DNA of 64,000 bases from Monodelphis domestica (GCF_027887165.1 NC_077232.1:15814755-15878754); one strand, 5' to 3'; shown: positions 50,130-62,864, numbered from the stretch's first letter. Program-made: numbers and translations. Notes: generated from the letters alone by a model not told the origin.

Positions 50130-51660
50130 TTATAGTTCCATTCAGAGATCAAAAATAAATTATATCAGACCTAAATAGAGACAAAAAAATCATGGGTAGA
50201 CCAAAGAACAAATTATATGCAATTGTTAATTTTGTAAAATAAAGTGATGATTATAGAACATACCAAAATTTTTAGGTGGAATTAAAGCAGTTGTCAGAGT
50301 AGAAATCATATCTTTACAATAATGCATTAACAAAAAAGAAAAAGAAGATTAATTATCTAAAAATGCATTAAAATTTCAGAAAATAAATAAATCTAAGATA
50401 AGCAAAAAAGCAGATATTGAAAATTAGAAAGAAAATAAGTTGGAAAAAATACTGAAACTATAATAAAAACAAAAAGCTGATTCTTTTAAAAGACTGATAA
50501 AATCAATAAACATTAACTAATCTGTTTGCAAGAATAAAGTAGAAAATAAATCAATGAAATAACAAATAAGCAAGGTGAAATCATAGAAAAACTAAAAGGA
50601 TTTTTAAAAAGTGGTCAGAAAATATCATGAATAGTTATACACTCACAAAACTGAGAACACAAAAAAATGAATACCTTCAAAATTAGTATAGTATATATAG
50701 TATATAGTAAAATATTCAAACTCTCAAAAGATGTGACTGAGATCTTCAATAATCTTATCTCAAAAAGGAAATAGATCTTTTATAAAATAACTAATCAAAA
50801 ATAACTCATGGGCATGATGTATTCATAGGAATGTTCTTGACCTTTAAGCCAAAGACTCTCTGACACAGTTTATTCCCTAAGGAACCAATCAACAAGAAAA
50901 ATAGTCCTCATAAACTCAAAGTATTTATATTTGAGTTCTTTGTGATAATTAAAAGAGAAACAAATTAGATACCTATCAATTGGGGAATTCATGAACAAAT
51001 TGTGGCATATAAATATAAAAGAATGCTACTAGGGGGCAGCTGGGTAGCTCAGTGGATTGAGAGCCAGGCCTAGAGACGGGAGGTCTTAGGTTCAAATCTG
51101 GCCTCAGACACTCCCAGCTGTGTGACCCTGGGCAAGTCACTTGACCCCCATTGCCTAGACGTTACCACTCTTCTGCCTTGGAGCCAATACACAGTATTGA
51201 CTCCAAGATGGAAGGTAAGGGTTTAAAAAAAAAGAATGCTACTAAACTTTAAAAAATTTGTGCTTGTGATAAATATAGAGAAGGATAGAAAGCTTTACAT
51301 GAACTGATATAGAAGGTAAGAAGAAACAAGAAAACAATGTACAAGTAACTACAACATAAATGAAAAGAATAATGACATACCAAAAAATCAAAGTTAATGT
51401 AAGAAATTATAAATTTCAAATGGAACTCAAATTTAGAGATATGAGAAGATAACCTCAACCTACCCCTTTATGGAGGCACACAGATGTTACACATTGCATA
51501 TATTTTTGGAATGTTTCAATGTATTGACTAGTTGTTCTGACTTTTTTTCTCTCTAAATATGTTATTTGCTAGGGGATGGCTCTCAGGGAGAGGGAATGAA
51601 AGAAATTGGTGGGATACTGTGATCATGTAAGAAAGAGAAAATATTAAATAAAAATATTTT
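50130..51660 (+). repeat. LINE-1 remnant with internal deletion and a SINE inside
   Basis: 50190-50700 matches the ORF2 inter-domain region (compare 37500-37770). 50930-51016 and 51245-51660 match the C-terminal end and 3'UTR (ATGAACTGATATAGAAGG; TAAATAAAAATATTTT end). Heavily decayed. Confidence 0.6.
51032..51229 (+). repeat. SINE1 (tRNA-derived), full length, recent
   Basis: GGGGGCAGCTGGGTAGCTCAG (A box region), GGTTCAAATCTGG (B box region) and a GGTAAGGGTTT end with A-tail. Perfect 15-bp target-site duplication AAAAGAATGCTACTA at 51017-51031 and 51230-51244. Confidence 0.95.
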
Positions 51661-51817
51661 TTAAAACTTCCTATATAAATATAGGATTTCACTAGTTGTT
51701 AAGAAAAAATATATAGTTACACAAGTTTCCACTACTAAATAAGTTGCTAATAGAGTGAAACAGGTAAAGCATTGATACAGATTGGTGTAAGAGAAAATAT
51801 TACACAGTAAACAAATC

Positions 51818-51822
<5 letters not shown>

Positions 51823-51860
<38 letters not shown>
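51823..51860. repeat. (TA)n microsatellite
   Basis: About 19 TA units. Confidence 0.95.
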
Positions 51861-51865
<5 letters not shown>

Positions 51866-52347
51866 CAATCCTATATAAAGTATAAGCAATGGTTATCTTT
51901 AACCAAAGTGTTCAAGGAAAACAACATGGATTATTATAAATGATGATGAATGATGAATGAAAGGTGAATATGCTTCCAATGTTTGGGAAAAATTGAAGAA
52001 TGTAAGTAAACCTTCAAGGTATGTAATGAAGAAATATGTCTAGTGGAGAGTCTTACTTCTATTCTGAAGAAAACATTTGGTTGAAGTGAACTGTTAAGTG
52101 ACCGTATCTAATTTTAGACAAATGTAATTATATTCCTATTCTGATTGGAATTATTGGAAGCTTGATCATGTGGTATAGAATTTTTCACACAGATGAAGCT
52201 TAATCCTGCTGTAGGTTACTTTGACCTTATTGCTATTATTTAGGGTCCAGGAGTAGAGGAACTATTTCCCTTTTTGTATTTGCATTCTTATCATCTAGAA
52301 CAGTGCCTGGGAAATAGTAGGTTTTTATAAGTGAATGAATTTATCAG

Positions 52348-52353
52348 TTTATT
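52348..52353 (-). terminator. Candidate polyadenylation signal of the OR gene
   Basis: AATAAA on the minus strand about 62 bp beyond the OR stop codon. A single hexamer in AT-rich DNA is weak evidence. Confidence 0.35.
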
Positions 52354-52414
52354 CTGAGTCACCTTACATATAAAACACCTAAATATTTCTTTTACTTTTA
52401 ATCCAGTTGTTGTG

Positions 52415-53383
52415 CTATATTTTATATCTACAACAATTTGTCAATATATCCGCCTCATTTTTATATTCCTCAAGGATGGATATTCCTTTTTTTGGATAAA
52501 ATTTCTTCTGAATAATCCTACCAAGTGCAATCTTGATTTTCCTGTTCCTTAGGCTATAAATGATGGGATTCATTAATGGGGGCAATATTGCATAGACTAT
52601 TGCAATAAGAGCATTCTGGATTGGTGATGAGTCTGATGGAGGCCACAAGACTGCAAATATTGCAGAAAGTAGAAATAAGATGAGGATGATCAACTGGGGG
52701 GAACATGTAGACAAGGCTTTGTAGCGGCCTTGAACAGAAGGGATCTTGAGCACCCTGGAGAATATTTGAGCATATGACATTATTAAAAATGCAAAGCAAA
52801 ACAAAAAAATCCCCGAACTAATGGAAATCAATACAAACTCTGCTTTAAATACCTCAGAGGATGAGATCCTCAAGATCTGTGGGATGTCACAGAAAAACTG
52901 ATGGATCACATTGGATCCTGAGAAAGGAAATCGGAAAATATTGCCTGTATGCAACACTGAATAAAGAAGCCCACTGATCCATGAGCCAGCTGCTGCCCAA
53001 AGACACCTAGTTGGTGTCATGGTAATGCCATAGTGAAGAGGATGGCAAATGGCCACAAAACGGTCATAGGACATTGTAATGAGGAAAGCAAATTCAGTTG
53101 ATGCAAAAAATATAAAGAAAAAGATCTGAGCAGTACATCCAAGAAGTGAGATGGAGCAACTACCAATCATGGAATTCCAAATTAATTTGGGAATTGTGAC
53201 TGAAATTGTGCAGACATCTAATAGTGATAGATTGCTTAGAAAGAAGTACATTGGAAAGTGAAGGTGTGAGTCAGTGACAATTGCTGTGATTGTGAGAAGA
53301 TTCCCCATCATGGCTGCTAGGTAAATAAGCAAGAAGAGAAGAGCATATATAATCTGTAGTTCCCAGATACTGGAAAATTCCAT
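52415..53383 (-). CDS. Olfactory receptor, OR family 14-like
   Basis: Class A GPCR for odorants, coupled to Golf/adenylyl cyclase in olfactory neurons by family knowledge. From the first ATG, 322 residues without a stop. Motifs: GN in TM1 (27-28), PMYFFLSNLSLLD (44-56), extracellular cysteine 83, MSYDRFVAICHPLHY (104-118, the DRY-type motif), HQFFCDIPQ (loop 2), KALSTCSPQL (TM6) and NPIIYSLRN (TM7). PKLIWNS, the SWISG region, HTGNIF and HQFFCDIPQ suggest family 14. The C-tail is longer than usual. Codons before the ATG still encode the conserved NFTIITEFIL (with an N-glycosylation site) and run to a TAG/acceptor at 53444-53446, so the true start may be in an upstream exon. Confidence 0.9.
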   Translation of the reverse strand: MEFSSIWELQIIYALLFLLIYLAAMMGNLLTITAIVTDSHLHFPMYFFLSNLSLLDVCTISVTIPKLIWNSMIGSCSISLLGCTAQIFFFIFFASTEFAFLITMSYDRFVAICHPLHYGITMTPTRCLWAAAGSWISGLLYSVLHTGNIFRFPFSGSNVIHQFFCDIPQILRISSSEVFKAEFVLISISSGIFLFCFAFLIMSYAQIFSRVLKIPSVQGRYKALSTCSPQLIILILFLLSAIFAVLWPPSDSSPIQNALIAIVYAILPPLMNPIIYSLRNRKIKIALGRIIQKKFYPKKGISILEEYKNEADILTNCCRYKI

Positions 53384-53443
53384 CAGGATGAATTCAGTAA
53401 TGATGGTGAAGTTTCCCCTGTTTGCTGATGTGAAGTAGTTTAC
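53384..53443 (-). CDS. Probable N-terminal extension of the OR coding exon
   Basis: Twenty in-frame codons precede the first ATG of the olfactory receptor and include NFTIITEFIL, the normal OR N-terminus just before the conserved MEFS region. No ATG occurs in them and the next codon upstream is TAG. That TAG overlaps a good 3' splice site: a pyrimidine-rich tract with TACTAAT about 20 bases before AG at 53444-53445. Either an upstream exon provides the start codon, or the original start was lost and translation begins at 53383. Confidence 0.55.
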
Positions 53444-53480
53444 CTAAAATCAAAGGAAAATATTAGTAGAAGAAACAGGG
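53444..53480 (-). promoter_or_regulatory. Predicted splice acceptor and branch point upstream of the OR exon
   Basis: On the minus strand the sequence shows a pyrimidine-rich stretch, a TACTAAT branch-like motif, then TTTTCCTTTGATTTTAG followed by G. OR genes normally have one or more 5' exons, so an acceptor here is expected. Confidence 0.5.
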
Positions 53481-54250
53481 CAAGAAAAAGAATAAAAATA
53501 CTTATTTGCATAGGAGAATTGAGATAATAACTCTATTCCTTTTGACATGAACATCAAGGCAAATGATTTGTGTCTAAACATTACAGCAAGAATGTGGAAG
53601 ATCTGAAAGTGTAACTAACTTGAGACAGAACATATGAACTCTCACTTAAAATTTTTTTTTCTTCATGATGAAACTGTTATGTCATGTCAACAGACTCCTC
53701 AAAGAAACATGATTTTTCTCATATGGTGAATTAATCTACTATATCCAAATATTGCTATTAGGTGGATCCCATGAAGAAAAGACAATTGTTTCCTTGTTTC
53801 CTCCTCCCATCTCATATGCCCTTCTCTGACACCTACTCCTTTTCCAAATTACATGGTCCTTTTCATGAGCAAAGCTTCTACTCATACCTTCTCCATCAAA
53901 ATGAACAAAATATAAAAATCCAAAATACCTTGCCCTTACTTTGTATATTCAAGTAAAGTATATATTTAAAGCACTTTGAAAAACTTAAAGCACTCATAAA
54001 TGTTACCTATATATATATCTTATAGAAATAAATATCTATAAATAGGTTATATATACATATATAGAATATGAATCATATATGTATATATTATCTTTCTCTT
54101 TTAGAATGTTTCTTGAGGGTAAGGATTGGTTGTCTCATTTAAGTTTGTATTTAGAATTCCAAGCAATAATTTTTTATAAATATTTTCTTCCTTTATCCAG
54201 TTTCTCTCTATCCCTTTCTATATTTATTTATGGGACTTTTTCATTCTTTT
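53480..54250. other. 5' flank of the OR gene, no recognisable feature
   Basis: An upstream non-coding or start-codon exon of the OR gene may lie here or further up; I could not identify one. Confidence 0.3.
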
Positions 54251-54255
54251 TTCTC

Positions 54256-54300
54256 TATCTATCTATCTATCTATCTATCTGTCTGTCTGTCTGTCTGTCT
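54256..54300. repeat. (ATCT)n/(GTCT)n microsatellite
   Basis: ATCT units pass into GTCT units at about 54281. Confidence 0.95.
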
Positions 54301-54769
54301 ACCTATTTATTCATCCATCCATTTCTCTATCTCTCAACTCTCCATTTTGACTCATATGATACAGCATAATCTCCCTGAAGATTGACTATTTCATTTTTGG
54401 TCTTTTTGACTCCCTGGAGGCAGTCATTGTATCTGAAAGAATAAGCACAGAATAATTTTTTGATAGTTGGCTGATTTACTTGCAAACTAAAAGGAAAGTT
54501 GGAGGTTATCTATTTCATGAGCATCATGAGAGAAAAAAAAGTAAGACCTAGCAAATCAAAACCTGAAATTTTAGTCAGAACTTATTTTCATCCATCCTCA
54601 TATACTTAATGTTTTATTAGGAGTAACCCTCTCAAGCTCCCCAAATCTTTGCTTCCTCAGTGTTTAAAGTGAATAGAATTCTACTTCATTTAACTTATTC
54701 TCCAGGTATCTTTAAGAAACTTATTTCACAGAACTCAAATTGGTGTTTAAACATGGATCTTGAGGATTA

Positions 54770-54850
54770 TTTTAACGATAAGTAAAAGGAAGCCGAGAGA
54801 GATGACATGTCTTGTAGCTAGTGAATTTCACTCAGGACTAGAATTATGGT
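54770..54850 (-). repeat. MIR-type SINE fragment
   Basis: AGGAAGCCGAGAGAGATGACATGTCTTGTAGCTAG is a decayed antisense MIR core. Confidence 0.4.
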
Positions 54851-54919
54851 TTCCAAACTTTTAAATCACTCTATTAGAGAACACTTTCTCTTATTATTCC
54901 AAAGAGTTTACTTCCATAT

Positions 54920-55250
54920 TGTAAAAATGGAGATTTGAACCCAGGACTTCAATTCCCAGGAGTCCTTGGTAGCTCCCAGAGTTCCCCATAATCCCAAGTG
55001 CGGTCATCACCTGGGCCGAGAGGAGAGAGAGGTTTTTAAATGGACTCTGCCTTATTCTCGCTTTCTCTTCCTACTTCCGCTTCCAAGCACAAGTGGCTCT
55101 CTACCTAGCAGGCAAGATGTGAGTGGTTGTGAATGGGCTCTCTGGGCCTAGACATGTGCTTTCTTATTTTGTATTTTCTTAAATTCTTAATCTTTAATAA
55201 ACCTCTAAAATATAATACTTCTAGCAGAGAAACTAATTTTAACTACTACA
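54920..55250 (+). mobile_element. Solo LTR with perfect target-site duplication
   Basis: TGTAAAAATGGAGATTTGAAC to AACTACTACA, 331 bp. ATAT at 54916-54919 and 55251-55254. Holds CTTCAATTCCCAGGA and TTTAATAAACC. Same family as 47928-48275; related to the ERV B LTRs. Confidence 0.88.
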
Positions 55251-55259
55251 ATATAGTCT

Positions 55260-56340
55260 CTTTTTTGAAAAATATAGTTACAACCAAGAAAAAAATCAAA
55301 TAATTGGTTACTCTTCTATGTTCCTAAAAGAGATACTTCATGTAGGGAAAGGAAGATGATTGTAAACACTTTAAATATGGATTCTTAGCTGGAGTCCTCT
55401 GGATAGATTTAAGGGATCCATGAATTTGGGTGGGAAAATATATGTATATATATATATATATATTAATTTTCACTAGCACCCTTTGTAAATCTATGTTTTC
55501 TGAGATGAAGTTCCTACCATTGACTTTATCATACTGCCATGTCTCTGGCATAAATTAAAAAAAATAGATAAACATTTTTTGTGAGGTTTTCTGTCTCCTA
55601 CAGATATAGATCATATGTTCTTTGAAACATCTCTTCTCAGCTCCATCAGGATCTAAATTGACTTCTTTTATCTTGACCTGAGATTTCAAGAGCTCAAATT
55701 GTTCAGCTAGATCTTTTGGGGGAATTTTTCAAAACTCACGCTTGCTTTCCAGTTGGTGTAGAGAAAATTTGAATGAATAACAACTTACAAGAAACAAAGC
55801 AGATCTCCCATGTTTAGTAATGAAATGAAAATAGCTACTCCCTTTAGGCTAAATATTTCTAGCATGGTTCACATGTTCCCTTTGTCACAGCTCTTTGAAT
55901 GCCTTTACATGTTAGAAGTGACACATTAGTTATCCTTAGGAGCATGCTTAAAACTAATTGGACAAAGCTGACCTTAATTAGGTAAGAACATGAAGGAGAT
56001 TAGTATAAGACTCTGGAGATTTGAATTTTACTGTTAAATATATTATTGGCTAACCCTTTAATCTGGAAATTCAGATTACCTGCTGACTTCTCTCCACTTC
56101 ATGTCTTTAGATGTTTGATCCCAGTTCTATAAAACTAGAAAAGTGAAATAGAGTAGCTTAATGATCCCATTCAACAATAACACCTATAATGTCTATAATC
56201 TTTGGTTATTCAACTTTAAGCTGTGACAGTACAAATTTCCTATTGTGGTTGATTCTACTAGGGCCACAATCAACATCTTATTTAATTAAGAATATTCCAT
56301 TTTCCCTGATTGCTTTCTAAGTTCCCTTCCTTATTTTACA
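55260..56340. other. No recognisable feature
   Basis: Between the solo LTR and the antisense L1; only a short TA tract near 55440-55462. Confidence 0.4.
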
Positions 56341-56349
56341 ATTCTACCC

Positions 56350-59300
56350 CCCATTTTTAATTATTCCAAATGTTTACAAAACCAAGCAGTACAAGCAATT
56401 CTATATATAAAGATAAAGACTATAGTACACAAATGAAACCACAAATCTCTTATATGTTGAACTCATATATACATAAAAAACCTCTCACAAATGTCCCTGA
56501 TCCTCCCCACCCTCCCCATATCTCAAAGCATCACCATCAGGGAGGTCAATGTTCATATAAATTAAGTCTTTCATGTTTTACATTTACTTTCATTTTCCGA
56601 GGCAACATTCACAGTTCATCCTTCCAGCATTAGTTCTGTGTCTATATATGATATTCTCCTGGTTCTACTAATTTTACTGTTCATTATCTCATATAGTTCT
56701 TTCCATGTTTTTTTAATCAATCTATTCATTGTTTCTTATAGCACAATAGTATTACATCACAATTATACACAATTTGTTCAGTCATTTCCCAGTTGATGAG
56801 CATCCCTTCAGTTTCTAATTCTTTGCTACCACAAAGAGAACTGCTATAAATATTTTGCAACACAAGGGTTCTTTTCCTCTCTCCTTGAACTCCTTGGGAA
56901 ATTTGCATACGTAGTTTTATAACTTTCTGGGTATAACTCCAAATTGCTCACCAGAATGGTTGAATCAGGTCACAGCTCCACCAAAAATACCTTAGTATCC
57001 TCATTTTTTCCATATCCCCTCCAACATTTGTCACTCTGTCCTTTTGTCATTTTAGACAACCTGGTGGGTGTGAAGTGATATCTCAGAGTTGTTTTGCTTT
57101 GCATTTTTCTAATTAGTAGCGATTTTGAGAATGTTTTTCATATACCTGTGTATGGCTTTGATTTCTTAATCTGAATTCATTTATCAATTGGGTAATGGCT
57201 CTTTCTCTTATAAATTTGATGATGTTCACTATATATTTTAGATATGGGATCTCCATCTGAGAGGCTGTCTATAACCCCCCCCCCAATTTTCTGTTTTCCT
57301 TCTAATCTTGGCAGAGTTTATGTTATTTGTATAAAACCATTCCAAATTAATGTGTTCAATATTTTGTATTTTACATCTCATATTGTATTTCATCTCGTTT
57401 ATGTAGAACTTCATCTCCTACCCATAAATCTGATAGGTAGTTTATTCCCTCTTTTTCTAGTTTACTTATGGTATCTCCTATTATATGTAGACCCATTTCC
57501 ATTTTGATCTTATTTTATTGAATGTTTTAAGATATTGGTCTATACCTAATGTCTGCCAAATTAATTTCCAGTTATCCCAGCATTTTTTTTACCAAATAAT
57601 GATTTCTTGTCCCAATAACCTGGATCTATGGTTTTCTCAAATGTTAAATTTATAAAATCTTCTAATACTATTTGTTGTATATCTGTTCTGATCCACTGAT
57701 CTATCTTTCTTTTTCCTAGTTAGTACCAGCTAGTTTTGATAATTACCTCTTTACAATACAGTTTAAAATCTGGTAACTGCTAGACTTTCTTTATATTTTT
57801 TCATTAATTCTTTTGATATTCTTGATATTTTATTCTTCCAAATGAATTTTGTTATCAATTTTCCAATTCAAAATAAACATTTTTTGGCAATTTGGGGGGT
57901 ATGGCATTGAATGTATAGGTTGGTTTGGGTGGGATTTTCATTTTGATAATATTGACTCTCCCCATTCATGAATAATTAATATTCCTCCAATTATTTAGAT
58001 CTGACTTTATTTGTGTAAAAAAGTTTAATAATTATGATCATATAGTTCTTGAGTTTGTTTTTCTCAGGTATTTGGTTTTATCTGTGGTTATTTTAAATGG
58101 AGTTTCTATTTTTTTTACAGTGCTTTGGCAGTAATATATGAAAATGCTGATTATTTGTGCAGATTTATTTTATATCTTTCTACTTTGCTATAATTTATAG
58201 AATCAAATTACTTTTCAGTTGAATTTTTGGGATTTTCTATCTATACCATCATATTATCAGCAAACAGAGAAATTTTTATTTCATATTTGTCCATTTTGAT
58301 TCAATTTTTTCTTTTATTGCTACTGATAGTATTTATAATACTATATTAAAAATAATATTTGTGATAATAGGCATCCTTGTATCATTCTTGATGTTAACTT
58401 CTCCCCACTACAGATAATATTTACTAATGGGTTTAGGTATATGCTTCATATAATTTTAAGGAAAAATCCATTCATATCTGTGCTTTACAGTGATTTTAAT
58501 GGGAATACATGCTGTATTTTATCAAAGGCTTTTGTGCATTTATTGATCTATCATACATTTTGTTACTTTTGTTATTGATATTACCAATTATGTTGATAGT
58601 TTTCCTTATATTCAACCATCCCTGAATTTCTGGCATAAATTCTGTTTAGTCAGAATGTATTACCTTTGCAATTTATTGTTATAATCTCCTAGCTTTTGTT
58701 TTATTTGCAATTTGTGAATCCATATTTATTAATAGTATTGATCTCTAGTTTTCTTTCTCTGTTTTTGCTCTCCCTGGTTTAGGCATCAATACCATATTTC
58801 TTTCATAAAAGGAATATTTCTCAAGTGTTATTTCAAATATATATGTACACATATATATTTAATATTGGAATTATTTAGTCTTTAAATAGTACATAGAATT
58901 CACTTGTAAATCCATCTGTTCCAGGTAGATTTTTCTCAGGAAGTTCATTTATGGTTTATTCAATTTCTTTTTTTTAAGGGTTTAGACAGGACAGTTTATT
59001 TTTTTTAAGTTATTTATTTTTTTTTCTTGAAAGGTAGTAAATTTATTATTATTTTCTTTTACAGCTGAAGAAACTGAGACCCACAACAATTTGAGGACTA
59101 GCCCAAAGTCCTTTAATTTTTAGAATTTCTACTTTGTGGTTTTTTAGGATTTTAAAATGTGTTTTTTCTAGATTTTTAAAATTATATTCTCAATTCACTG
59201 AACTTTTCCTTCTCTATTTTATTAATGCAATCATTTAGAAACATAATTTTTTTCTTCTAATTACTGCTGTTGCTATATCTCATAGATTTTGGCATGTTGT

Positions 59301-60657
59301 CTCATTTTCATTTTCTTTAATGAAATTATTTATTGTTCCAATAATTTGCTCTTTAGCCTACTCATTCTTTAAGATTTGGTTATTTAAACCTCATTTTTAT
59401 TTTACTTTTTATTTTCATTATCCTTCATGATATATGATTTTTATTGCATTATAGTCAGAGAATGTGGTATTTAGTATTTCTGCTTATCTACATTTAACTA
59501 TAATAGTTTTCCCCTAATATATGGTCAGTTTTCTGGCTGAGAAGGGATATAATTTTTTTCTGTTCCCATTCAATTCTCTCCAGATATCTATTATATTTAA
59601 CTTATCTAAGATTCTATTCTTCTCCTTGACTTCTTTTTTGTTTATTTTTCAGGTAGATTTATCTATTTCTGAGTGAAGAAGATTAAAGTCCCTGATTAGT
59701 GCTTTTTTTTGTTTGTTTTCTATTTCCACCTCTGGCTTATTGAATTTTTCTTTAAAATATTTGAATGCTACAGTATTTGGTGAATATAAATTTAAAATCA
59801 ACAATGCTTAATTATTTATGCTGCCTTTTATCCCAAACAAACACTCCATGTTTTTCACTTTAATTATATGTATTTTAGCTTTAGCTTTGTCACAGATAAT
59901 GATTAGTACTCCTGTGGGTTTTTTTATATCAGATAGTATACATTCTCCTCCAACCCTTTATTTTTACTCCATATATATCTTTCATTTTTAAGTGTGTTTC
60001 TTATAAACAACATAATGTCTGGCTTCAATTTTTGTTCCATTCTTCTTTCCATTTTTATTTTGAAGGTAAATTTATCCATTCACATTTGATATCAAAAGTA
60101 TGAGTTGTGTATTTCCCTCCATTCTAATTTTTCATCACTGCTTATCCTTCTATACCTTTCTTATTGCTATATCCCTCCTCACACTTATTTTATTCTAAGT
60201 CCCTCCCATATCCCCTCACCATATCTCCCTATTTCTTGATACTTCCTTCTCAGTATTCTTTCTTTTTATTATGCCTTTGCCTTCTTTTTGCTTAATCTAC
60301 TCTTCCTTCTCTTAGTTCCTCAATCCCTTAAGGAGCCTTCTTTTGCTTGATCCTTCCCATATCCTATCCCAGTCCCTCTCATGCCCACAACTTTCCCTCT
60401 TGTTTCTCTATGTGTTAAGATTTTTATTCTTCTAATTGCATATTTTCTCTCTTTATTCCAGATCAGATGAGAGTAGAATACTGGCACTACTAGTCCTCCA
60501 TTTCCTCTTCCCCTTTACCATGAAATTTCCTCCATTTATTCCTCCTCCACATGAGATAGGTCTTCCACCCTCCCTCCTTCTACCATTTTGTTTATTTCAT
60601 TGCATTCACAATGACCTCACATTTTCCATCCATGCACATTCCTTTAAAATACTCAGG
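56350..60657 (-). repeat. Long antisense LINE-1 (3'UTR to ORF2 N-terminus and upstream)
   Basis: Read on the minus strand from high to low: inter-ORF and 5' sequence (60.6-60.1 kb), endonuclease (about 59.8-59.3), RT region (58.6-58.2, catalytic region near 58250), C-terminal region with CTTTGTGGTAGCAAAGAATT equivalents (56840-56810), then 3'UTR to about 56.35 kb. Numerous stops. It continues at 61298 beyond a nested L1. A MIR fragment lies near 59055-59120. Confidence 0.75.
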
Positions 60658-61285
60658 AAAATACCACTGCTGGGTTTATACTCAAAGAGATCATAAGAAA
60701 AAGACTTATGCAAATATTTATAGCCCCAATCTTTGTGGTGGCAAAAATTTGGAAAATGAGGGGATGCCCTTCGAATGGGAAATGGCTGAAAAAATTGTGG
60801 TATCAGTTGGTGATAGAATGCTATTGTGCTCAAAGGAATAATAAACTGGAAGAATTCCATGTAAACTGAAAGAATATCCAGGAAGTGATGCAGAGTGAAA
60901 GGAGGAGAACCAGGAAAATCATTGTACACAGAGATGGATACTCTGTAGCATAATCAAATAAAACAGACTTCTCTAACAGCAATGCAATGCTCCAGGACAA
61001 TTCTGAGGGACTTATGAGAAAGAATGCTATCCACACCCAGAGAAAGAACTGTGGGAGCAGAAACACGCAAGAAAAACAACTGTTTGATCATATAGTTTGA
61101 CGATCACCCTATTGCAAATATTAATAATATGGAAATAGGTCTTGATCAATGACACAAGTAAAACTCAGTGGAATTGCTTGTTGGCTATGGGAGGGGTGAG
61201 GTAGGAGGAGAGTGAAAGAACATGAATCATGTAGCTATAAAAAAATATTCTAAATTAATTAATTAATTAAATAAACTTAATTTAA
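60658..61285 (+). mobile_element. 5'-truncated LINE-1 nested in the antisense LINE-1
   Basis: L1 3' terminal part (ACCACTGCTGGGTTTATACTC to AATTAATTAAATAAACTTAATTT), same subfamily as 7560-8245. Flanked by AAAATACTCAGG (60646-60657) and AAAATACCCAGG (61286-61297), one mismatch. Confidence 0.9.
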
Positions 61286-61297
61286 AAAATACCCAGG

Positions 61298-61760
61298 CAA
61301 CAATGCCATTCTCGGTAAAACTAGATAAAATTTTCTCATATAAGAATTAAATAATTTGACCTTTTCAGTGGTTTATGATTAATTTTTTATCATTACCTTT
61401 GTATGATTCCTATAGATCACTTTTTTCCCACTAAGTTCTTGGTTTTTCCACAGGAAGCATTGAAATTTCTTTAGTTCATTAAATATCCATTTTTAAAACT
61501 TTCATAATTATACTCAGTTTTGCTGGACATATTGTTCTTGATTAGAAACCTGGTTCTTTTGCTTTATGAAATGCAGTGTTCTATATCCTGCATTCCTTTA
61601 ATGTTGCTGCATCTAAGTCTTGTCCTATTCTTACTCTATTTCCAAAGTTTTAAATTGATGATTTTTTTTCTTGTTGCTTATAGTATTTTTTCCCTTCACC
61701 TGGGGTCTAGGGAACTCAGCAAAGATGTTTCTGTGCATTTTAATTTGCCAGTTGCCAGAA
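61298..61760 (-). repeat. Antisense LINE-1, continuation
   Basis: Sequence of the same antisense L1 resumes after the nested insertion (TTTTGCTGGACATATTGTTCTTG, CATTCCTTTAATGTTGCTGC type). The 5' end of the host L1 is near 61.75 kb. Confidence 0.55.
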
Positions 61761-61769
61761 GGTAGAGAC

Positions 61770-62850
61770 AAAGTAAAAAGGTCTACTTTACCATCTCCTA
61801 CAGTGTGAACAGCAGATAGGGCTAGGAAAACAGTAAATGCCGATCAGGCATGCCACTCCATAATTGGGTAAGTCAAACAAGGTTTAAATTGCTCATGATT
61901 AGAATTTGTTAACAGTGCACTTATTTGCTAACAACTCATGACAAGTGAATGTCTACTCAGGGTTCCTTTGCTCTCCTCAAAGATCAAATTTTCCTTGAAT
62001 CCTCCTCTCTCGAGTGACTTCAAATTTTCCTAAGTCTTCAATCCCTTTTTTTAGCTGGGAAAACAAAACAAACAAAACAAAACACAAACTTCACTGTCCC
62101 TTAGATTCCCTGACCTTCTGATAAGAATGTACACAAGAATTTTTTTATACATAACTGTATTTAAAACTGTGAAAACTTAACATTAGCCTGTACCCACCCT
62201 AAGACAAACTGTGCAATTTTAAAAGGAAGAAAGGTTTAATGTTAAGACTGGAGTTATAGCTCTGTTTATTAACCCATTCTCTAGTTGAATAAGACTGTAG
62301 ACAAAGCACTTTGTTTATCTGTAAACAGAAAGTGAAGTAGAGAAAAGTGGACAAGCTCACTATAGATCCATTCTAAAGGTCTCTTGACTCATGTCTGGAA
62401 GACCCTCCTCTTACCCAGAGTGAAGTTGGAGGCCTCCAATTGGGATTTAGAAAGAAATGTCAAGAACATAAATTTTTGAAGCTGGAAGTAGTGGGGGCTT
62501 TTTTCCTGGGAATCCAGAGCAAATAGGGGTGCTTTTTGATTTGGTACTAATAGGAGGCTTGCTAAGGGAACAGATGACCTTTTCCTTCTCTGGCCCCCTT
62601 TTTATTATTTAATAAATAATTACAAATTAAGATATAGTCTCCAAAGAATTTTAATCTTAACATGAGATACTGAAAAAAATTCTAGGGCTCCTGATGAAAA
62701 CACTGAAATGGAATCATTTTTATTTAATATTGATAAATATTATGTTGATATTGAAGGTTGTTGTCTGATTTATAGCATTCAAATATGGGACAGGTAAAGT
62801 GAAGGCAAACACTTGGGGAAGTAATGAAATCAGTTAGGTTTTCCAAATAA
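61770..62850. other. No recognisable feature
   Basis: No gene or confident repeat seen. Confidence 0.35.
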
Positions 62851-62864
62851 ATATACTAGCACAA

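Noticed and set aside
51032-51110. Possible tRNA gene (A and B box sequences)
   Set aside because: It is the promoter head of a SINE with target-site duplication and A-tail; no cloverleaf expected.
53762-54369. Plus-strand frames upstream of the OR gene
   Set aside because: Low-complexity or simple-repeat translations without similarity.
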